From Porodaedalea pini (Eukaryota > Basidiomycota > Agaricomycetes > Hymenochaetales > Hymenochaetaceae), in contig NBAY01000001.1 of assembly GCA_002794775.1 (NCBI GenBank), positions 1,364,001 through 1,428,000 on the forward strand: a DNA stretch of 64,000 nucleotides. The letters run 5' to 3'. Position 1 is the first letter of the stretch, and each line of letters starts with the position of its first letter. The translations under genes and the position numbers were made by a program. Shown piece by piece: positions 31,694 to 44,746 of this stretch. The notes beneath the pieces were generated by a model. The model did no database searches. It saw only the letters and a program-made list of their open reading frames with translations, and was not told where the DNA came from.

Positions 31694-31905
31694 AGTGAAT
31701 TGCGTTTGATTGACGATCAAGCTGTTGTAGGATAGCGTTGTTGTACTTGCTGGCTGTTTGCTTGTTTAATCCAAGGCTTCTGTCGCAAAGTAAGAACAGT
31801 CTCTTGTAAGGAAATCAAGGCTGAAACCATGAACAGTATGTTGAAAGCTGGTATTAACTAGGCGTTTGTCTAAAGCACTGGCAAGGCGTTAACAGCTATT
31901 TTGTT

Positions 31906-31922
31906 CCCCCCCCCTTTTTTTT
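31906..31922 (+). repeat. C9T8 homopolymer
   Basis: A C9 run followed directly by T8 in the 277-bp spacer between the convergent MsrA and QCR6 3' ends. Nothing else is visible in this spacer. Confidence 0.9.
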
Positions 31923-31970
31923 GACATGGACTTACTCCATACTATTCAAGGCTACAGAGTCCCTGCCTTT

Positions 31971-32602
31971 TTAGCGCAGTTTCGCAAAGAGCTTTGGTGC
32001 TACGCAGTTCTGCAGGTAGGATATGGTGAGCTGGAGAGCAGAGCCGGAGTTAAATAAGAATACGAACGTCCACACAGTGCATCATGCTGTACCACGACAA
32101 GGCAAAGTTATTAGCCCAGCGAAAATTGGAAAGATGAAAAAAAGAAAAATGCGCACTGGAACATCTCCTCGACGCAGTCCTCGCCCTTGAAGCCCTCACC
32201 CGCCTCTACCTTCTCCTGACAATGCTCAAAGTGCTTTGTGTACTTTGCACACGAACCGGACTCCTTGCACTCGTCACGAAGCTCGACCATCGGCTGTAGA
32301 ATGAAACGGTTTTCCGCAGAAAGAAATGTAGAACGCGTGTCACGGATGCAGAAAACGGATCGGACACGAACATTGGGGCAAGAGGTGCAGTCAAACAAAA
32401 CCCGTCAGTGCGCCTTTCGCAAAGTTTAACCAAGCTAAAAGTTACACACGTCCTCGGGCTCTTCCTCCTCCTCTTCCTCCGCTTCAGGTTCATCCTCCTT
32501 CTCAGCGGCCGCCTCTGACCCGGGCTTCTCCTCCTCCTTTTCCTCCGGAGCGTCGCACGAGGCGGACGGCATGAGGCTAGACAAGAACGTCGCGAGTGTC
32601 AT
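31971..32602 (-). CDS. QCR6: Cytochrome bc1 complex hinge subunit (QCR6)
   Basis: Four exons on the minus strand (32602-32450, 32293-32157, 32086-32068, 32009-31971) give 115 aa. The acidic hinge protein of mitochondrial complex III helps cytochrome c dock on cytochrome c1. After a short N-terminus the sequence is almost pure Glu/Asp/Ala, then ELRDECKESGSCAKYTKHFE, HCQEKV, GEDCVEEMFHMMHCVDNC and the end APKLFAKLR. The paired cysteines form the two conserved disulphides. The third exon is only 19 nt and the fourth 39 nt, so the C-terminus is easily mis-annotated. Length and motifs match the family. Confidence 0.95.
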
Positions 32603-33224
32603 GACGGTCAGCTCTAGGCTAGGCTAAGCTCTGCTGAGTGGCAAACCGCGCTGTAAGTCGACTTCGACGAGCTGGAAACTCGAACAAGAAATTGCAAGAT
32701 GTACGCTTTCGGCGCGAGCCGGGTCGGCAGGTAGCGTGACGGTGTGACTTAAATGAGGTAATCAAAGAACTCTGATTGGCGGAGCGCGTGTCACTCTTGA
32801 GACTGGGAGCGCTTTAATTTTGGACCTGCTCTTCGTTTCGCGCTTCTGGTTCGGATTTCCAGTCATCGATATCGCTGAACTATACTCGACAAATACTACG
32901 GTCATCTCTAAATCTATTGCACCGAGCCTTTATGTGAAATGTTTCCGTAACAATATTTCTTGAAGGAAGCTAGCGCCGCTACCCTTCGTCTTTTTTGTCA
33001 ACAGAACTCAAGACCCAAATAATCGCAACTTGTGAAGCCAGAAGAGTAAATCGAAGACTCGATGACTCTGCATGGATTTCGCGCATCTACGAGAGAGACG
33101 AGAAACAACCACAATATTTCGCCCACATACCCTATATCCAGCGAATATTCAGTTTTCTTTATAACTCAGCCAGATAACTAGTCCCACCACACACCTGTGC
33201 CTTTGCCTTTACGTCGTCTATGTC

Positions 33225-33497
33225 TTACGGCGCATTCTTCGTGACGTAGGTGACGCCTTGTTCGCCGATCTGCTCCTCGGCACTATCTACGATTTTCTCG
33301 GATGCATGTCGTACGAAACTGTTCTCCGGGCAAGCGGGCGTTGTGTTTGTAGCACGAGTAGACGCTGGAGCCGCATTGCTTTGAGCTTGTCCGCCAAAGT
33401 TTGATTCAGCTTTTGTAAATTGGATGGAATATGCGAGAAACTCACTCTGCGTCATAGCAGGCGTCGCTGAAGGCTGCTCGTTATGCTGGTTCGACAT
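33225..33497 (-). CDS. Small unknown protein, 90 aa
   Basis: An uninterrupted ORF starting in a good context (GGAATGTC) encodes a polar, Gln/Ser/Thr/Ala-rich protein. It contains MTQSEFLAYSIQFTKAESNF and ends ASEKIVDSAEEQIGEQGVTY plus a short basic tail. There is no signal peptide or membrane segment. Codon use looks coding. I do not recognise it, and it may have further exons. It lies between the QCR6 gene and the importin gene; the 32603-33224 spacer upstream of QCR6 shows nothing else. Confidence 0.45.
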   Translation of the reverse strand: MSNQHNEQPSATPAMTQSEFLAYSIQFTKAESNFGGQAQSNAAPASTRATNTTPACPENSFVRHASEKIVDSAEEQIGEQGVTYVTKNAP

Positions 33498-34123
33498 TCC
33501 TCGGGAGAGATAAGCGATGGGTGTAAAGGACCGTGATGCTGTAGCTGAGCTGAGGGGGCATACAAAAGGTGAGTTTCGCAGGCGTTTTGACCTACCAAAC
33601 TCACTTCAGCCACTACTTATTACCCCCCCCCCCCCCCCCCACTTCATTCACTTTCAGCCTCGTTTTTTTACACTTTGACGTGCGCGTTCCCATCGTTTCC
33701 ATGAAAGTCGAGACAGGATGATTGATTTTGTGCACCTCATAAGATCTTCTCAGAATACTTTTAAGGGGCCAGTATGAGTGAGGTGAAGATTTACCAATGC
33801 ATTCGACTTTATATGCTCCCGTTTCAGCAGATTTCCATCACCTCCGATGCCTTTGTCTGACAGGTGGTAATGATCAAGTACACTCGAATTTTGATGCGCA
33901 TATATGGGCGCTCTCCTGACCAAAAGGCTCTTGTCAATCTTTCGCTTGCAGATCAAGGCCACCCTATCCTTCTTGTACTTGTACATAAACTTTTCTTCTA
34001 TCTATACAACATCACAGTTGCTTTGATCAGTACAAAATCGCGTTTCCTTACAGGTACGAACCGACTACCATCTCTACGACTACAAGACTCTGATGCCGCT
34101 CCCCGTCACTCATGGACTTACAC
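33498..34123. repeat. Spacer with C18 homopolymer
   Basis: The region between the small ORF and the importin 3' end contains 18 consecutive C at 33623-33640. I see no gene or RNA in the remainder. Confidence 0.6.
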
Positions 34124-37100
34124 TCACATCGTCACGGATGCATACCCAAAGCTCGAGCCTTCGAGCCCCTTCGCAACTAGTGCGAATTGCTGGGCCGCCT
34201 CCCGTGTGCGCTTTGTTGATCGAGAGCTGTATGAAATAATTAATCTTCGAAGGCAAAGCTAAGAATTTTAAACACTCACGAGAGCACCACCTTTGCGAAC
34301 TTCTCCTTGTCAGTTCGTTGCGCTTTCGTCGGGATGAACTCCTCTTCCTGCATCGTAACTTAGGCACGGGGAATAAATACAGGATACGAAGTGGACACGT
34401 ACGGAAAACAAGATTTGCGGTACCCATGTCCTACACTCGTCCAAACAACGTGTGACAAGAGCCATGAGCAGGTCGACGAGATTTTGCGCCGTCGATGTCG
34501 GCGAGCTACCCGCAATGCCGCACAACACAGCTCTCAGCACAGGCCGGAAGTGAGACCGCACAAGGGCGCGGCCCTGCTCCTCCAGCGCCTCTACAGCTAC
34601 TGTCCGATTTACTAGGTACACCTAAGCAGTACAAAGTATATCAGCAAAAGTAGATATGTTCATTCAGTTGATATTACGAGCCAAAAATTTGCATGCAGCA
34701 ACGAGGGAGTAGCGTTCTTGCAAGGTAAGGGCCTGCACTGAGCATTGCATCAGGGCTTCGATTGCCCCCTGTGGCAACTGGAAGAAAAGTCCAGCAAAGT
34801 GTTGGGCGGCCATCTCTAAACATCCGAAGAAAGCCTGCACAATATCTGGATTCTTTTCCCGGCAGGGGCTTGAGCATACTATTTACGCAAGTAAGAATAG
34901 GAGGGGATAGCTTACCGCTTCCATAGCGCCCTTCGGCTGCAGGAACCTGAAACATGAATCGAGAATGACTGGGAGCGCGCTCAGAACCGTCGCCTTTGCA
35001 TCCTCGGAGGGTACAGCTAGGAGGGATGTTAGTGACGGTGGGTCAAGCTGATGAATGAGCATTGCTGCAAGGGACAACCACACGGCATTAGGATGTCGCT
35101 GCATTGCGCCGCAGACGATCTGGAGTAACGGAGCTGGTGGTAGACTAAGCAATGTCATGTCTGCAGGAAGAGCAGTTATTGCCACTATCAAGCCGTTAAG
35201 TGCCTATCCAAACGTCAATCAGATACTTTTAAAAATCAGAACAAAAGCGCCGAAGTCCGTACATCTGCAGTCATTGCATCCGTTGACCACTGCATCATAA
35301 CACTCTGCATTCCCTGGATTATTCCCTCCCGGAGGCGTACCATTCGAGGATCATCGCGCGCTCGCCGAAGCTTCTCCATTACTGCCACCGTTTCAGCATC
35401 CTCATCGTACGCAAAAAGTATGTCGGATGTCCGTGTCAGACCCTTCGCGCATCCGGTAAGCGTTTGAAGTTGCTGCACTGCCAAGGCTCGAGCTTCATCC
35501 GGGAGCTGTGAAGAATAAGCATGGAATAGGATAGGTGCAACAGGGATGCTTACCTGGCCCGCTGAATTTAACGCCTCTGCGAGCCTTGCTACGACAGGAC
35601 TGATGATGGCCTTATATAAAATTAGATTCCTTGAAAGCTGTAGAAGAAAGACGAAGGGATTACATCTATGGGCTCGACCTCATGTTCTGATGGTAAAGCT
35701 TGTATTACGCTCGCTATTGACTGAACAATTTTCGCCTTTTCAGAATCCTATCGACAAACGAATAGCAGGCAATACAATCAGCCTAGTACGGGCAAAGTAA
35801 CGCTAGCGACGCGAAACCCCACCGGTATGCTCGGCAATCGCGCATGGAGCTGGCCAAACTCTGCGATATGGTCGGCTAGTTTAGTACGATTCGCGTCGCA
35901 CAGCTCACGGAGCGCATTCGCAGCAGGCAGACAAAGCGTTGGCTCATCTAGCGCCTCAGCAACGAAGCTCAAGGCACCTAGCAGGGATCTATTATCAACG
36001 GGCACTGTAAACCATGTTGCGTAGGTACCTGAACAACAGCATTCAACATCTATAAATCCCTAGACATCATTCGAAGGAAAGACTTGAATAGCTTACCGAT
36101 CAGGCTGAGTGCCGTCCTTCGTATGCGATCGTGTCCGGACCTTGGCAGCCGTGCGATGACCTCGGGCCCAAAGACACGCTCGAGGTAGGTGTTCGGTGCG
36201 ATCTCCACTGCTTCTTGGACTGACATGATGCAATGAAGAATGGCTTCGATGTTCTGCATTCCGTTAACATCGCAATCAACTTCAAAGACGAGATGAATGA
36301 GTTACCTCCCAACCGTCATTCGGACTTCGCGAGTTGAGTGCAACAACGAGCTCGTCGACGTAGATTTTTAGCATGTCAGAGCGAAGAATATAGTAGCTGA
36401 CAGAAGAGCGTCGGGCTAAACATCGACAGACAAATTAGAATTATCAGAAAGGCTTACGCATTTATCAATGTGTCTCCCACGTCTCGTCGGTATCTGGCCG
36501 TAAAGCTGAGCATTCAGTGTACCGTTTTCCGCGAAAATGGTACTTACACCTGGAATTTGTCAACCTGGTCTGACAGCGCACGTGACAATCAATATTCAGC
36601 TTTAATATTTTAAACGTATGCTTGCATACCTTTCAGCCATCTTGCAAGCTCTGTCCTCTCTGGCCATGTTACTTTCCTCTTCAACACCTGAACGAGCTCC
36701 GCATAAATAGGCATCGCAGCACCATGGTCGATGCGGTTCGGCTCCTCCGAAGCTTGTCGTGACGTACTAGATCCCTGCACAGATTCTGCCCAATCCGCGA
36801 GAGCAGCCTCTGTAAGCTCGTCGCCGTAGTCGACGTTCCAGAGAGCCTCCTGGAGTAGGTACCAAAAGCTCAGTGTCATTTCGCTCTCCTCCTCGTCCAC
36901 TCCGAAGCATCCTGGCAACGCGGTGTATGCGAATAGTATGCGAACAAATGTCTGCACACGTGGCGTGGAGAGATGAGATGCAATGTAATTGATGGAATGC
37001 TCGCCGAGCGCGACGAGCAACTTGCACAGGGAGCGAGATATCTCATCGACCTCTCCGGCTGCAAGTCACAGATGAGAAATCATTACAGAGCGCTGAGACA

Positions 37101-38253
37101 AATACGAACGCACTAGAAAGGGTCTGTTGAACGATAGCAGCTCCGCCCGATTCGAGGAATGCTAGGAGTGGTTCAGTCAAAGTCTTGATCCCCGAGCCAT
37201 CGGAAAACGGTGATGAGATTAGGATTTCTTGCAGGACGTCGGACGCTCCTACAAAAGTCGCTTCACTTGACAGTAGCTGGACAAGGATTGGTATGAGGGA
37301 AGTGAGGTCACTGCACATGGTTAAAATTGGTAGATGTCAAGGAGAAGGTTGATACCCACTTTGCTGTGAAATGAGCTATCCATGCTTCGATACACTTGAA
37401 CGCGGCGTGCTGCTCGTTTTCTGATGAGTCATGAGACACTAACGAAGCCCTTGCCGCTTCCGTCACTACAGGAGCGGCATCAAGCAGGGACTTCTGCATT
37501 TGCCACCTGATGTAGGTCAGTACGTCGACACCATAAAGCCAGGTGTACAAACACACTTGCTCGCTGCTACCAAATCCGAAGAGCCGACTTCCTCTGCGGC
37601 AATTTCAAGGAACTCTAGAATATGTTCTGGACGCGCGCCGCTGCCAGACAAAGATGTTATGACGGAAAGGATCCAATCAGGCCAACGAGATGGACGACCA
37701 GGAACAAGTTTAAGTGCCAGGGATGTGACCTGTTTCTGATCAGATCGCGCTTGCGTTAGAAGAAGAGGCATACGTACTGCGACGAAAAGCTTTCTAAGAG
37801 TAACCTTACTTTCCCCCCCGGCTATAATGCGACTACACGCTGCTAGTAGTACGAAGGTGAGGGGAAGTGCATGTTCCTGCGGAAATGAGTCCCTTCATCC
37901 GATTTTCCATCAGCGAAGATTATAACAGTTCTCGATTGAATGGTGAAGCGTACCAATCGCGCACAATCTTCACCTGCGCTGTATGCGCACCAAAGAACTC
38001 CACGTTCGGGTCCGGATGGTCAAGGAAAGGCAAGATAAGTCCCCACGCTTCTGGCCTCTTCTGGATCTCAAACAACTGCTGTTGCATCCGCCGAGACTCT
38101 TCAACGTTCTGACCAGGCACATACGCGCTCTGGATGAGCTGCATGGCACACCGCACATTAGTTCAGTCATTCTCGGCGCTTGCGAACGCGACTTACAAAA
38201 GCAGCCTTTTCAACGTCTTCCGGAGAAAGAACAGGAAGAAAATTTGCCTGCAT
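34124..38253 (-). CDS. Importin-13-like karyopherin (importin-beta superfamily)
   Basis: A many-exon minus-strand gene. Checked joins are 38253-38197, 38138-37954, 37892-37557 and an exon from about 37506 to 37366; the last exon ends at TGA 34124-34126. It starts MQANFLPVLSPEDVEKAAF, then LIQSAYVPGQNVEESRRMQQ, RPEAWGLILPFLDHPDPNVE and WDSFPQEHALPLTF. This is the N-terminal importin-beta/exportin-1-like region that binds Ran-GTP. HEAT-like blocks follow throughout (TEPLLAFLESGGAAIVQQTL, VLPVILDSCFRFLQPKGAME, QGMQSVMMQWSTDAM). The end is STKRTREAAQQFALVAKGLE and GSSFGYASVTM. Such carriers move cargo through nuclear pores; IPO13/TNPO3/Kap122 relatives have this length. Middle exon borders were not all fixed by hand. 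Confidence 0.85.
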
Positions 38254-40807
38254 TCTGCTTAGTCGATCGTGGGCATTAGAAGAGATCCTTACGGGCCAAA
38301 AGTCAAGACCGGCAATAAGTTCTGCTCAAGGGGCAAGCTACGAATGGGTGCGATTCTTCGCGTCGTGTCACGTGCCGTCAAATTCCAACTTCGGCCCCGA
38401 AACAACCTGTCCGAACGGGCCTCAGGCTAAAACCTTCACCATTGACCTTCGTCAAATGCATCTTATTCATTGTCAGGCATGTCTAGTAGCTTCAGGCCTA
38501 GCAAAAGGACTTATATATGTGCTCATTGCATGGACCAGTACGTTACAGTATATATATCTACCTGATTACTTGCCTCGAGTCCGAATCCTATCTAACTATT
38601 TGCCAACCATCCAGATTTCACTGAAGCTTTAAGGATGCGGACGTACTACTTCTCTTACTCACTAAGCGTGACTGTAGCTATCGCTAGAGCTATCTCTTTG
38701 CTCAGTGATGTGATCTCAAGTGATCGTAATATGTTTCCTACGAATTAAAGTGCACATCGGTCGTTGCTGGGCTCGCATGGGTGCAATTCAAGAAGGCGAC
38801 TAGTAATGATGCGAATGGTGAAGAAGCCATCCTCAAGAAAGAAAAACTGGAAAGCATCGACGAGGACGAAAAAGAAGAGCCAAGTGGCATCTGCTCAGGC
38901 GGACAATCGGACATCACACTCTCCTACTCGGCCTCGAACATTGCTTCACGTTGGGCCCTCTGGGAAAGTCGCCGGACATAGGAAATTTTGAGGCGTTCTG
39001 TTTACGCGCACCCACGAAGCACCCGATGCATCGTGCATGCCTCCTCAAATGGAAGGACACGTACTGGGAGGCGCGTGCCTCTCAACCCATCATTATGCAG
39101 CAACGATACGGCCGTCCCAATCTCTGCTACTTGACAATATTGTGTCGCTCTAGCTGTCTTCAGGGTCCTCTTCTCACGCATCTCTTATCTGCTACGTTTC
39201 GTGCCGCCCGCGCCTGCATGTCTGGTCGATACTCGGGCTCTTCTAGAGAACACAAGAGCATGCTCCCAAGCTTATAAAAGAGCTGATGACCTTCATGAAA
39301 ACGGCTGCACATGTGTTGTTCGCTACTTTCTTTGCACCAATAATGAGGATGAGGAATACTTCCTGTATGTTGAGTTCTATCAGATTGCCTCACTTTGTAC
39401 GTATGGGGAAGCGACATACTCAGACAGACAATCCGGCTCTCCTGGGTTCTCTTCCTCTTGTCCCTCTCAGCACTCAGCCACGCATCGCCATCAATTCTAG
39501 CAAAAGGGAAGAGAAAACCCGTACAACGCCTGCAAGGGACACAATTTCTGGCAGCTGAAGAGTATAGCCAGCTACTTTACGTTTGCCTTCATACGTCTCC
39601 GAGCGACACACAGTATGACTTCTTCTATGCATTTTTATACGCTACTGCCCGCCACAGGCTTCAGCTAGCTTGATTAAATGATGCCTGATTTGACACCATC
39701 TGGGCGATGAAGCTTTGAACTGCAGTCGTCTAAATTACGCATTGCATTGCCTGTGACTAGATATTGACGCTCAACGGCAACCAGGCGTGTCTTGTGCACT
39801 TTCTGGGCTCTTTATGCTTTGCGGTCTGGTTGCAAACGCAGTATGATACCAGTCTACGATCGACCTCGACTTTTCCGAATACATATACGAAGTATCCCAC
39901 AAGAGTTTCATACCCCACTTACCACTAATCTGGCTGTATCTTGTTTACGCCCTTTCTGTGAGAAAGAAAGTATCTTGAACTAATTTCTTGTTCTTCGACG
40001 AACAAAATTAATGCTGCTAGAGGCATCACTTGTGTCCAGTTCAGACTTAATGCTTGTGCCAAAAGAAAGGTCCGAACTGTCGGGGAATGTCGGATCAAGA
40101 CGCCTCGTTGCATTGAAAATCTCAAGACCCTTTTTACCATATCCTTCGAGTTGCTGGATGTCTAGCTAGCCCTGGTGGATTCATAAAGCACCTCACTAGT
40201 GGTGGGTACGTCAGCGTACGTCTCATCTGTGCAAATTGTTCTCAGAGGTAACTTACTCATTGAACATTGACAGCTAGAGCCCTAACTTGTTTCTATTGGC
40301 ATCAGATCACCTTCATAAAAATGAGCAATCAGACTGAAACCACCTCCTCGTCATGCTTGAGAATGTCCGCAAGCCCGATAGCTGTCATCAGGCCCTCATC
40401 GCAGGTCCCAATCCGAAAGCACGCTAAGATAGTAAGAAGAAACGTCATGGTAAGGTGTCAGTCATAAAGGAGAAGCGCACGATGCTCCGTGTATAGCTTG
40501 CAGGTGGAAGCATCAGATTGAGACAGTACTAGTGTAAGCATAGGCTGCGAGGTGCTTGAATCCCGAGCACCCGCAGTGCATTAGTTCAAGTTCGGATGCA
40601 GCAGCTGTGGGAAATTAACTTTGATCAAACTATTCCCAACCCTCCGCTGCGCTTCTCCTTTGAAATTTATACTTCCTTATTCTGCATACGCGATTCGTTG
40701 ACAACATTTCGTCGCTCTATTGTCCGCAGTTGCAGCCGACTCGGTCCCGCGTGCTGCAGAGACTATCAAATGCGCCCTTTTTTTATCCTTCCAGAGACTG
40801 CTCATTA
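38254..40807. other. Gene-poor region with degenerate copies of AKR flanks
   Basis: No intact gene is visible. 39990-40290 is a diverged copy of the aldo-keto reductase 5' flank (41170-41420), and 40415-40790 is a direct copy of 43337-43690. ORFs at 38764-39660 have no family-like motifs. The region appears to be wreckage from repeated duplication. Confidence 0.55.
40415..40790 (+). repeat. Direct repeat A, left copy (with 43337-43690)
   Basis: About 370 bp beginning CGAAAGCACGC and ending near CAGTTGCAGCCGACT recur downstream of the first aldo-keto reductase gene with roughly 85-90% identity by eye. The two copies flank that gene in direct orientation. Confidence 0.8.
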
Positions 40808-43345
40808 AGCATCCAACAGTCCTTCCATGAGCACGGATTAATATTGCTGAAGTTCGAATGTGCAGGACTAATTGCGGAATCTATGTGTCACAACTCTGCG
40901 ACCGCATGAGAAGCTACTTCAAGCAGTTGATAGACATGGTCAAAATACGCACGCTCTTGTACGCTCTTGTACGCTCTTGTATGCTGCCGACTTTAATGAG
41001 CCAGACCAAAGTCTGTGATGTCTCACTCGGCCGCGTCTGGATGATGAAATCCATGAGAATTCAATGTCTCACTACCATTCGGGCCATGTCTCGTCCAGAT
41101 GTTCTGCAAAAAAGGAAGTATCAAGAACTTCACTTCTTGTTCTTTATCGAACAGTGCTGTTGCGCCACTTACCTCCAATATTAAGCTCTGCTTATGCCGA
41201 AAGAAGGGCCGACTCGGAGCCATTGGCGAATGTCAGGTAAAAGCGCCTTGATTTCGCAAAAGGAAGTCGAAGTGCTTGGTATCGTGATAATTGAGTTGTT
41301 AGATGACTGGTGCGTGCTGGTGCGTTTGTGTGAACTTTGGTAAAGCGAGTGTGTCAGCATGATTCAAATTTAGGCAATTCGTTATCAGAGGTGACTTACT
41401 CGTCCTGGAATTTCGCACATCTACCATGTATACTCTCGCTTCATACTCTGTCCCGTTCAAATCGCTCTTCCAACGTCTGACGTGTCCTCGGCTTGCACGG
41501 ACTATCTGCTCCGTTGCGATGCTATCGGCTCCTCGAATGCGCGATAACGAAAGAGTCAGAGTTCTAGGGAGGGTTCTCGCGACATAAATACAACTCAGCT
41601 TCAGCCCATTTCCACAGCTCAATATCGAGACTACGCACTCCGTCGACCCTCAGAAATGTCTCAGCTCTGGAAAGCCCCTCCTCCTCCCCCGACCCCACTT
41701 GGTCGCTACCGTGTGCTGTCGCCGTTGGCGGGCGTTCGCGTCTCCCCACTTCAACTCGGCGCGATGAACATTGGTGACCAGTGGAATGAGTTCGGCTTGG
41801 GCGCTATGGACAAGGAAGCATCTTTCAAGCTCCTCGACGCATTCTACGATGCCGGTGGCAACTTCATTGACACCGCTAATGCCTAGTGAGCTAAATTTAG
41901 AGTCCATGAGGCCCGGTCCTTATCTGATAATTCACCTCAGTCAAGACAATACTTCCGAGATGTTTATTGGCGAGTGGGCGGAGAAACGCGGCATTCGTGA
42001 CCAGCTTGTGATTGCGACAAAGGTTTGTGGAGTGACTTGATATTCATTCGCACAGTTTTAACTTAGAAATTCACCAATAGTACTCGACGAATTATCAGCG
42101 CGCGGCGACTGACATTGCTATCAAGGCTAACTACGTAGGCAATAACGCCAAGTCACTCACGGTCAGCGTGGAGGCGAGTCTGAAGAAACTACGCACCTCC
42201 TACATCGATATCCTGTACGTGCATTGGTGGGACTACAATACATCCATCAAGGAAGTTATGGACAACCTGCACCATCTCGTTGCCGCAGGAAAGGTTCTCT
42301 ACTTAGGCGTTTCCGACACGCCAGCGTGGATCGTCTCCGCCGCGAACCAATATGCGAATGACCATGGGAAGACACCGTTCGTGATTTACCAGGGTGCGTG
42401 GAATGTCATGGAGCGCAGCTTTGAACGCGACATCATCCCGATGGCACGTGCGAACGGTCTGGCGCTCGCGCCATGGAACGTCCTTGTCCAGGGTAAATTG
42501 CGCACCGATGCTGAGGAGGAGCGGCGTGCAGCCTCTGGCGAGAAGGGACGTACGCTGATGCAGACGGATTGGAGGCGCAACGAGAACGAGAAGAAGATGA
42601 GTGCGGCACTCGAGAAAGTCTCGAAGGAGGTCGGTACGGAGCACATCACTGCGGTTGCCATTGCATACGTGATGCAGAAGACTCCATACGTGTTCCCGAT
42701 CATTGGAGGACGCAAGGTCGAGCATCTCGTGGCGAACATCGAGGCGCTCAAGATTTCGCTGTCGGACGAGCAAATTCAGTATCTCGAGAGCATACTCCCA
42801 TTCGATCTTGGTTTTCCCGGCATAATGATCGTAAGCTATTTACCCTTATTTGCTGCTAATATTAGTGCATTACTGACTTATAATCGCAGGGAGACGGGAC
42901 TCCTAGCAGATCCAACATGGCGCTGGACAATGCCGCGCAATGGGACCACTGGCCTCTTCGCCAAGCGATTAGGCCCACACCTAATGCCTGAAGGCAAAGA
43001 CAGATGAGGGGAACTTGGGAAGTATATATTTGTAATTAGATGTTTTGCAAATGATACTTGTTAAGTACTATTGTATATATATCTTCTTGTGAACGTGGCG
43101 AGTGAAATAAGGCCTTTTAGACGGATTATCTATCCGACATGATATAAAATGTACTGTTTTGACATGGAATATGTTCAAACGAGGAGGCGTTCTCTTGAAA
43201 TAGCCGCCCATTTAACGCCCAGTTATGCATTTCTTCGAATGGTTCTCGAAGTCTATGAGATCCCGCGCGTCGTATTCCATAAATAGTCCGCAGAATATCA
43301 TCACTATTTAGCAAAAACCCAGTGTAAAGATGAGGTTCCGAAAGC
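40808..43345 (+). repeat. Left arm of 2.5-kb inverted duplication
   Basis: The arm spans from the CAACAGTCCTTCCA sequence through the first aldo-keto reductase and its 3' flank. It matches the reverse complement of about 46690-49215. Coding parts are about 95% alike; flanks have diverged more. A three-fold ACGCTCTTGT repeat lies at 40951-40980. Confidence 0.85.
41656..42991 (+). CDS. Aryl-alcohol dehydrogenase-type aldo-keto reductase, copy 1
   Basis: Exons 41656-41885, 41941-42022, 42081-42830 and 42890-42991 give 387 aa. Members of AKR family 9 reduce aryl and aliphatic aldehydes with NADPH and serve lignin-related and aflatoxin-type pathways. It has the AKR start [10 protein letters not shown], the catalytic Asp/Tyr in [20 protein letters not shown], Lys in VIATKYSTNYQ, His in [10 protein letters not shown], and the cofactor pocket [20 protein letters not shown] plus [20 protein letters not shown]. 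The last exon ([20 protein letters not shown]) is easily missed; the ORF otherwise reads into the intron. It has an intact inverted paralog at 47050-48383. Confidence 0.93.
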
Positions 43346-43690
43346 ACGCAAAGATAGTAAGAAGAGACGTCATGGCAAGGTGTCAGTCATAAAGGAGAAG
43401 CGCACGATGCTCCGTGTATAGTTTGTAGGTGGAGGCATCAGATTGAGACAGTACTAGAGTGAGCATAGGCTACGAGTGTGCTTGAGTCCCGAGCACTTGC
43501 AGTGCACTATATAGTTCAAGTCCGGATACAGCAGCTGTGGAAATTAACTTTGATCCGTTCTTTGGACCAACCCTTCGCTACGTTTCTCCTTTGAAATTTT
43601 ACTTCCTTATTCTGCATGCGCAGTTCGTTGACAACATTTCGTCGCTCTCTTGTCTGAAGTTGCAGTCGACTTCGCTCGCCTGTGCTGTAG
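43337..43690 (+). repeat. Direct repeat A, right copy
   Basis: Second copy of 40415-40790, lying at the inner edge of the left inverted arm. No coding potential is shared between the copies. Confidence 0.8.
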
Positions 43691-44746
43691 CGATTACGTA
43701 CAGACATTCACCGGTCCTTTAAAACACTAACTTGATTTCCCTTCTCACATTTTTATCTAAACACTTTTTCTAATTATTTTTTGCATCAGTACAAAGTGCT
43801 TATTGAGAAGTATCTGCAGGAATTATTTAGAGCATTCAAGTGTGTTATAAAAATTAAAATTGCCTTCACAAGTTTTAGGGTGTTTTATGAGAAAATCAAC
43901 TCCTTTGAACACCATGCATGATAATGTCACACTAGTGTTACCGTAATCTTGCAATGCACTTATGTCATCAGATCGGCTTATGAACCTGTCAAATTTGACC
44001 ATTGTCTGCATTGTCTGACCTCCGTAAATTGCAAAACTCACTCTCCTGCTTCAAAACTTTGATAATATATAATTTAGATGGTATGAATGCTGTGTGAAAT
44101 TTTTCACATGTTTCTGTTGAGTGATACTTTCAGAATAAAATTTGTTAGCAAGAGATGCTGCAAGTTTTGATTGAATTTTGACATTTCTGATTTTCTCTGG
44201 ACTCAACCATTGCACCGATTCTGCTCAAAATTTGCATCTATATAGCCAGCCACGGCATACACATTCACATATTTTTTCAGCACTACATTAAATTTTTTGA
44301 GGGAGAAATTGCTAGGTGTTCAAAGGAACAGTGGTGTTTAAAGGACACGTGAATGTCTGTATGTGCCCTTTTTTTAATCTTTCTGTCAGAACAGGAAAAG
44401 AAGTTATTTTTGAGTTCGTTTAGTTTATGTTAGCATTTGGAAAATAGTTCCCGCACTTGACATATAAAGCAAATAAATTACACGGGTAACTGCAGTATCA
44501 TCTTCTGTAGTTTCTATATTAATCTATAATCACACATTGCTCATTTTCACTTCACAATGACTAGAATAGACTGGACAGCAGGAGAAACATGTGTACGATA
44601 GCTAAGTATGGACCTCATGCATAACACGACTGTTTGTTCAACTACCACCCTTGGTTTCAATATATCCGTACACTGCTTTGAGCTGCCAGTTATATTGATG
44701 AGAATATGTTGTCTGCGGTACAGACAGGTAAGCCTCCATCTCCTGC
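43691..44746. other. AT-rich spacer in the loop of the inverted duplication
   Basis: Low-complexity AT-rich DNA with no supported gene. ORFs on both strands are short and lack motifs. Confidence 0.55.

Noticed and set aside
40858..41184. 108-codon plus-strand ORF at the outer edge of the left arm
   Set aside because: The matching stretch in the right arm is broken, and a triple ACGCTCTTGT repeat runs through it; no motif supports a gene.
42303..42773. 156-codon ORF antisense to AKR copy 1, mirrored in copy 2 (47267-47737)
   Set aside because: Conserved only because the AKR genes are duplicates; both are antisense shadows.
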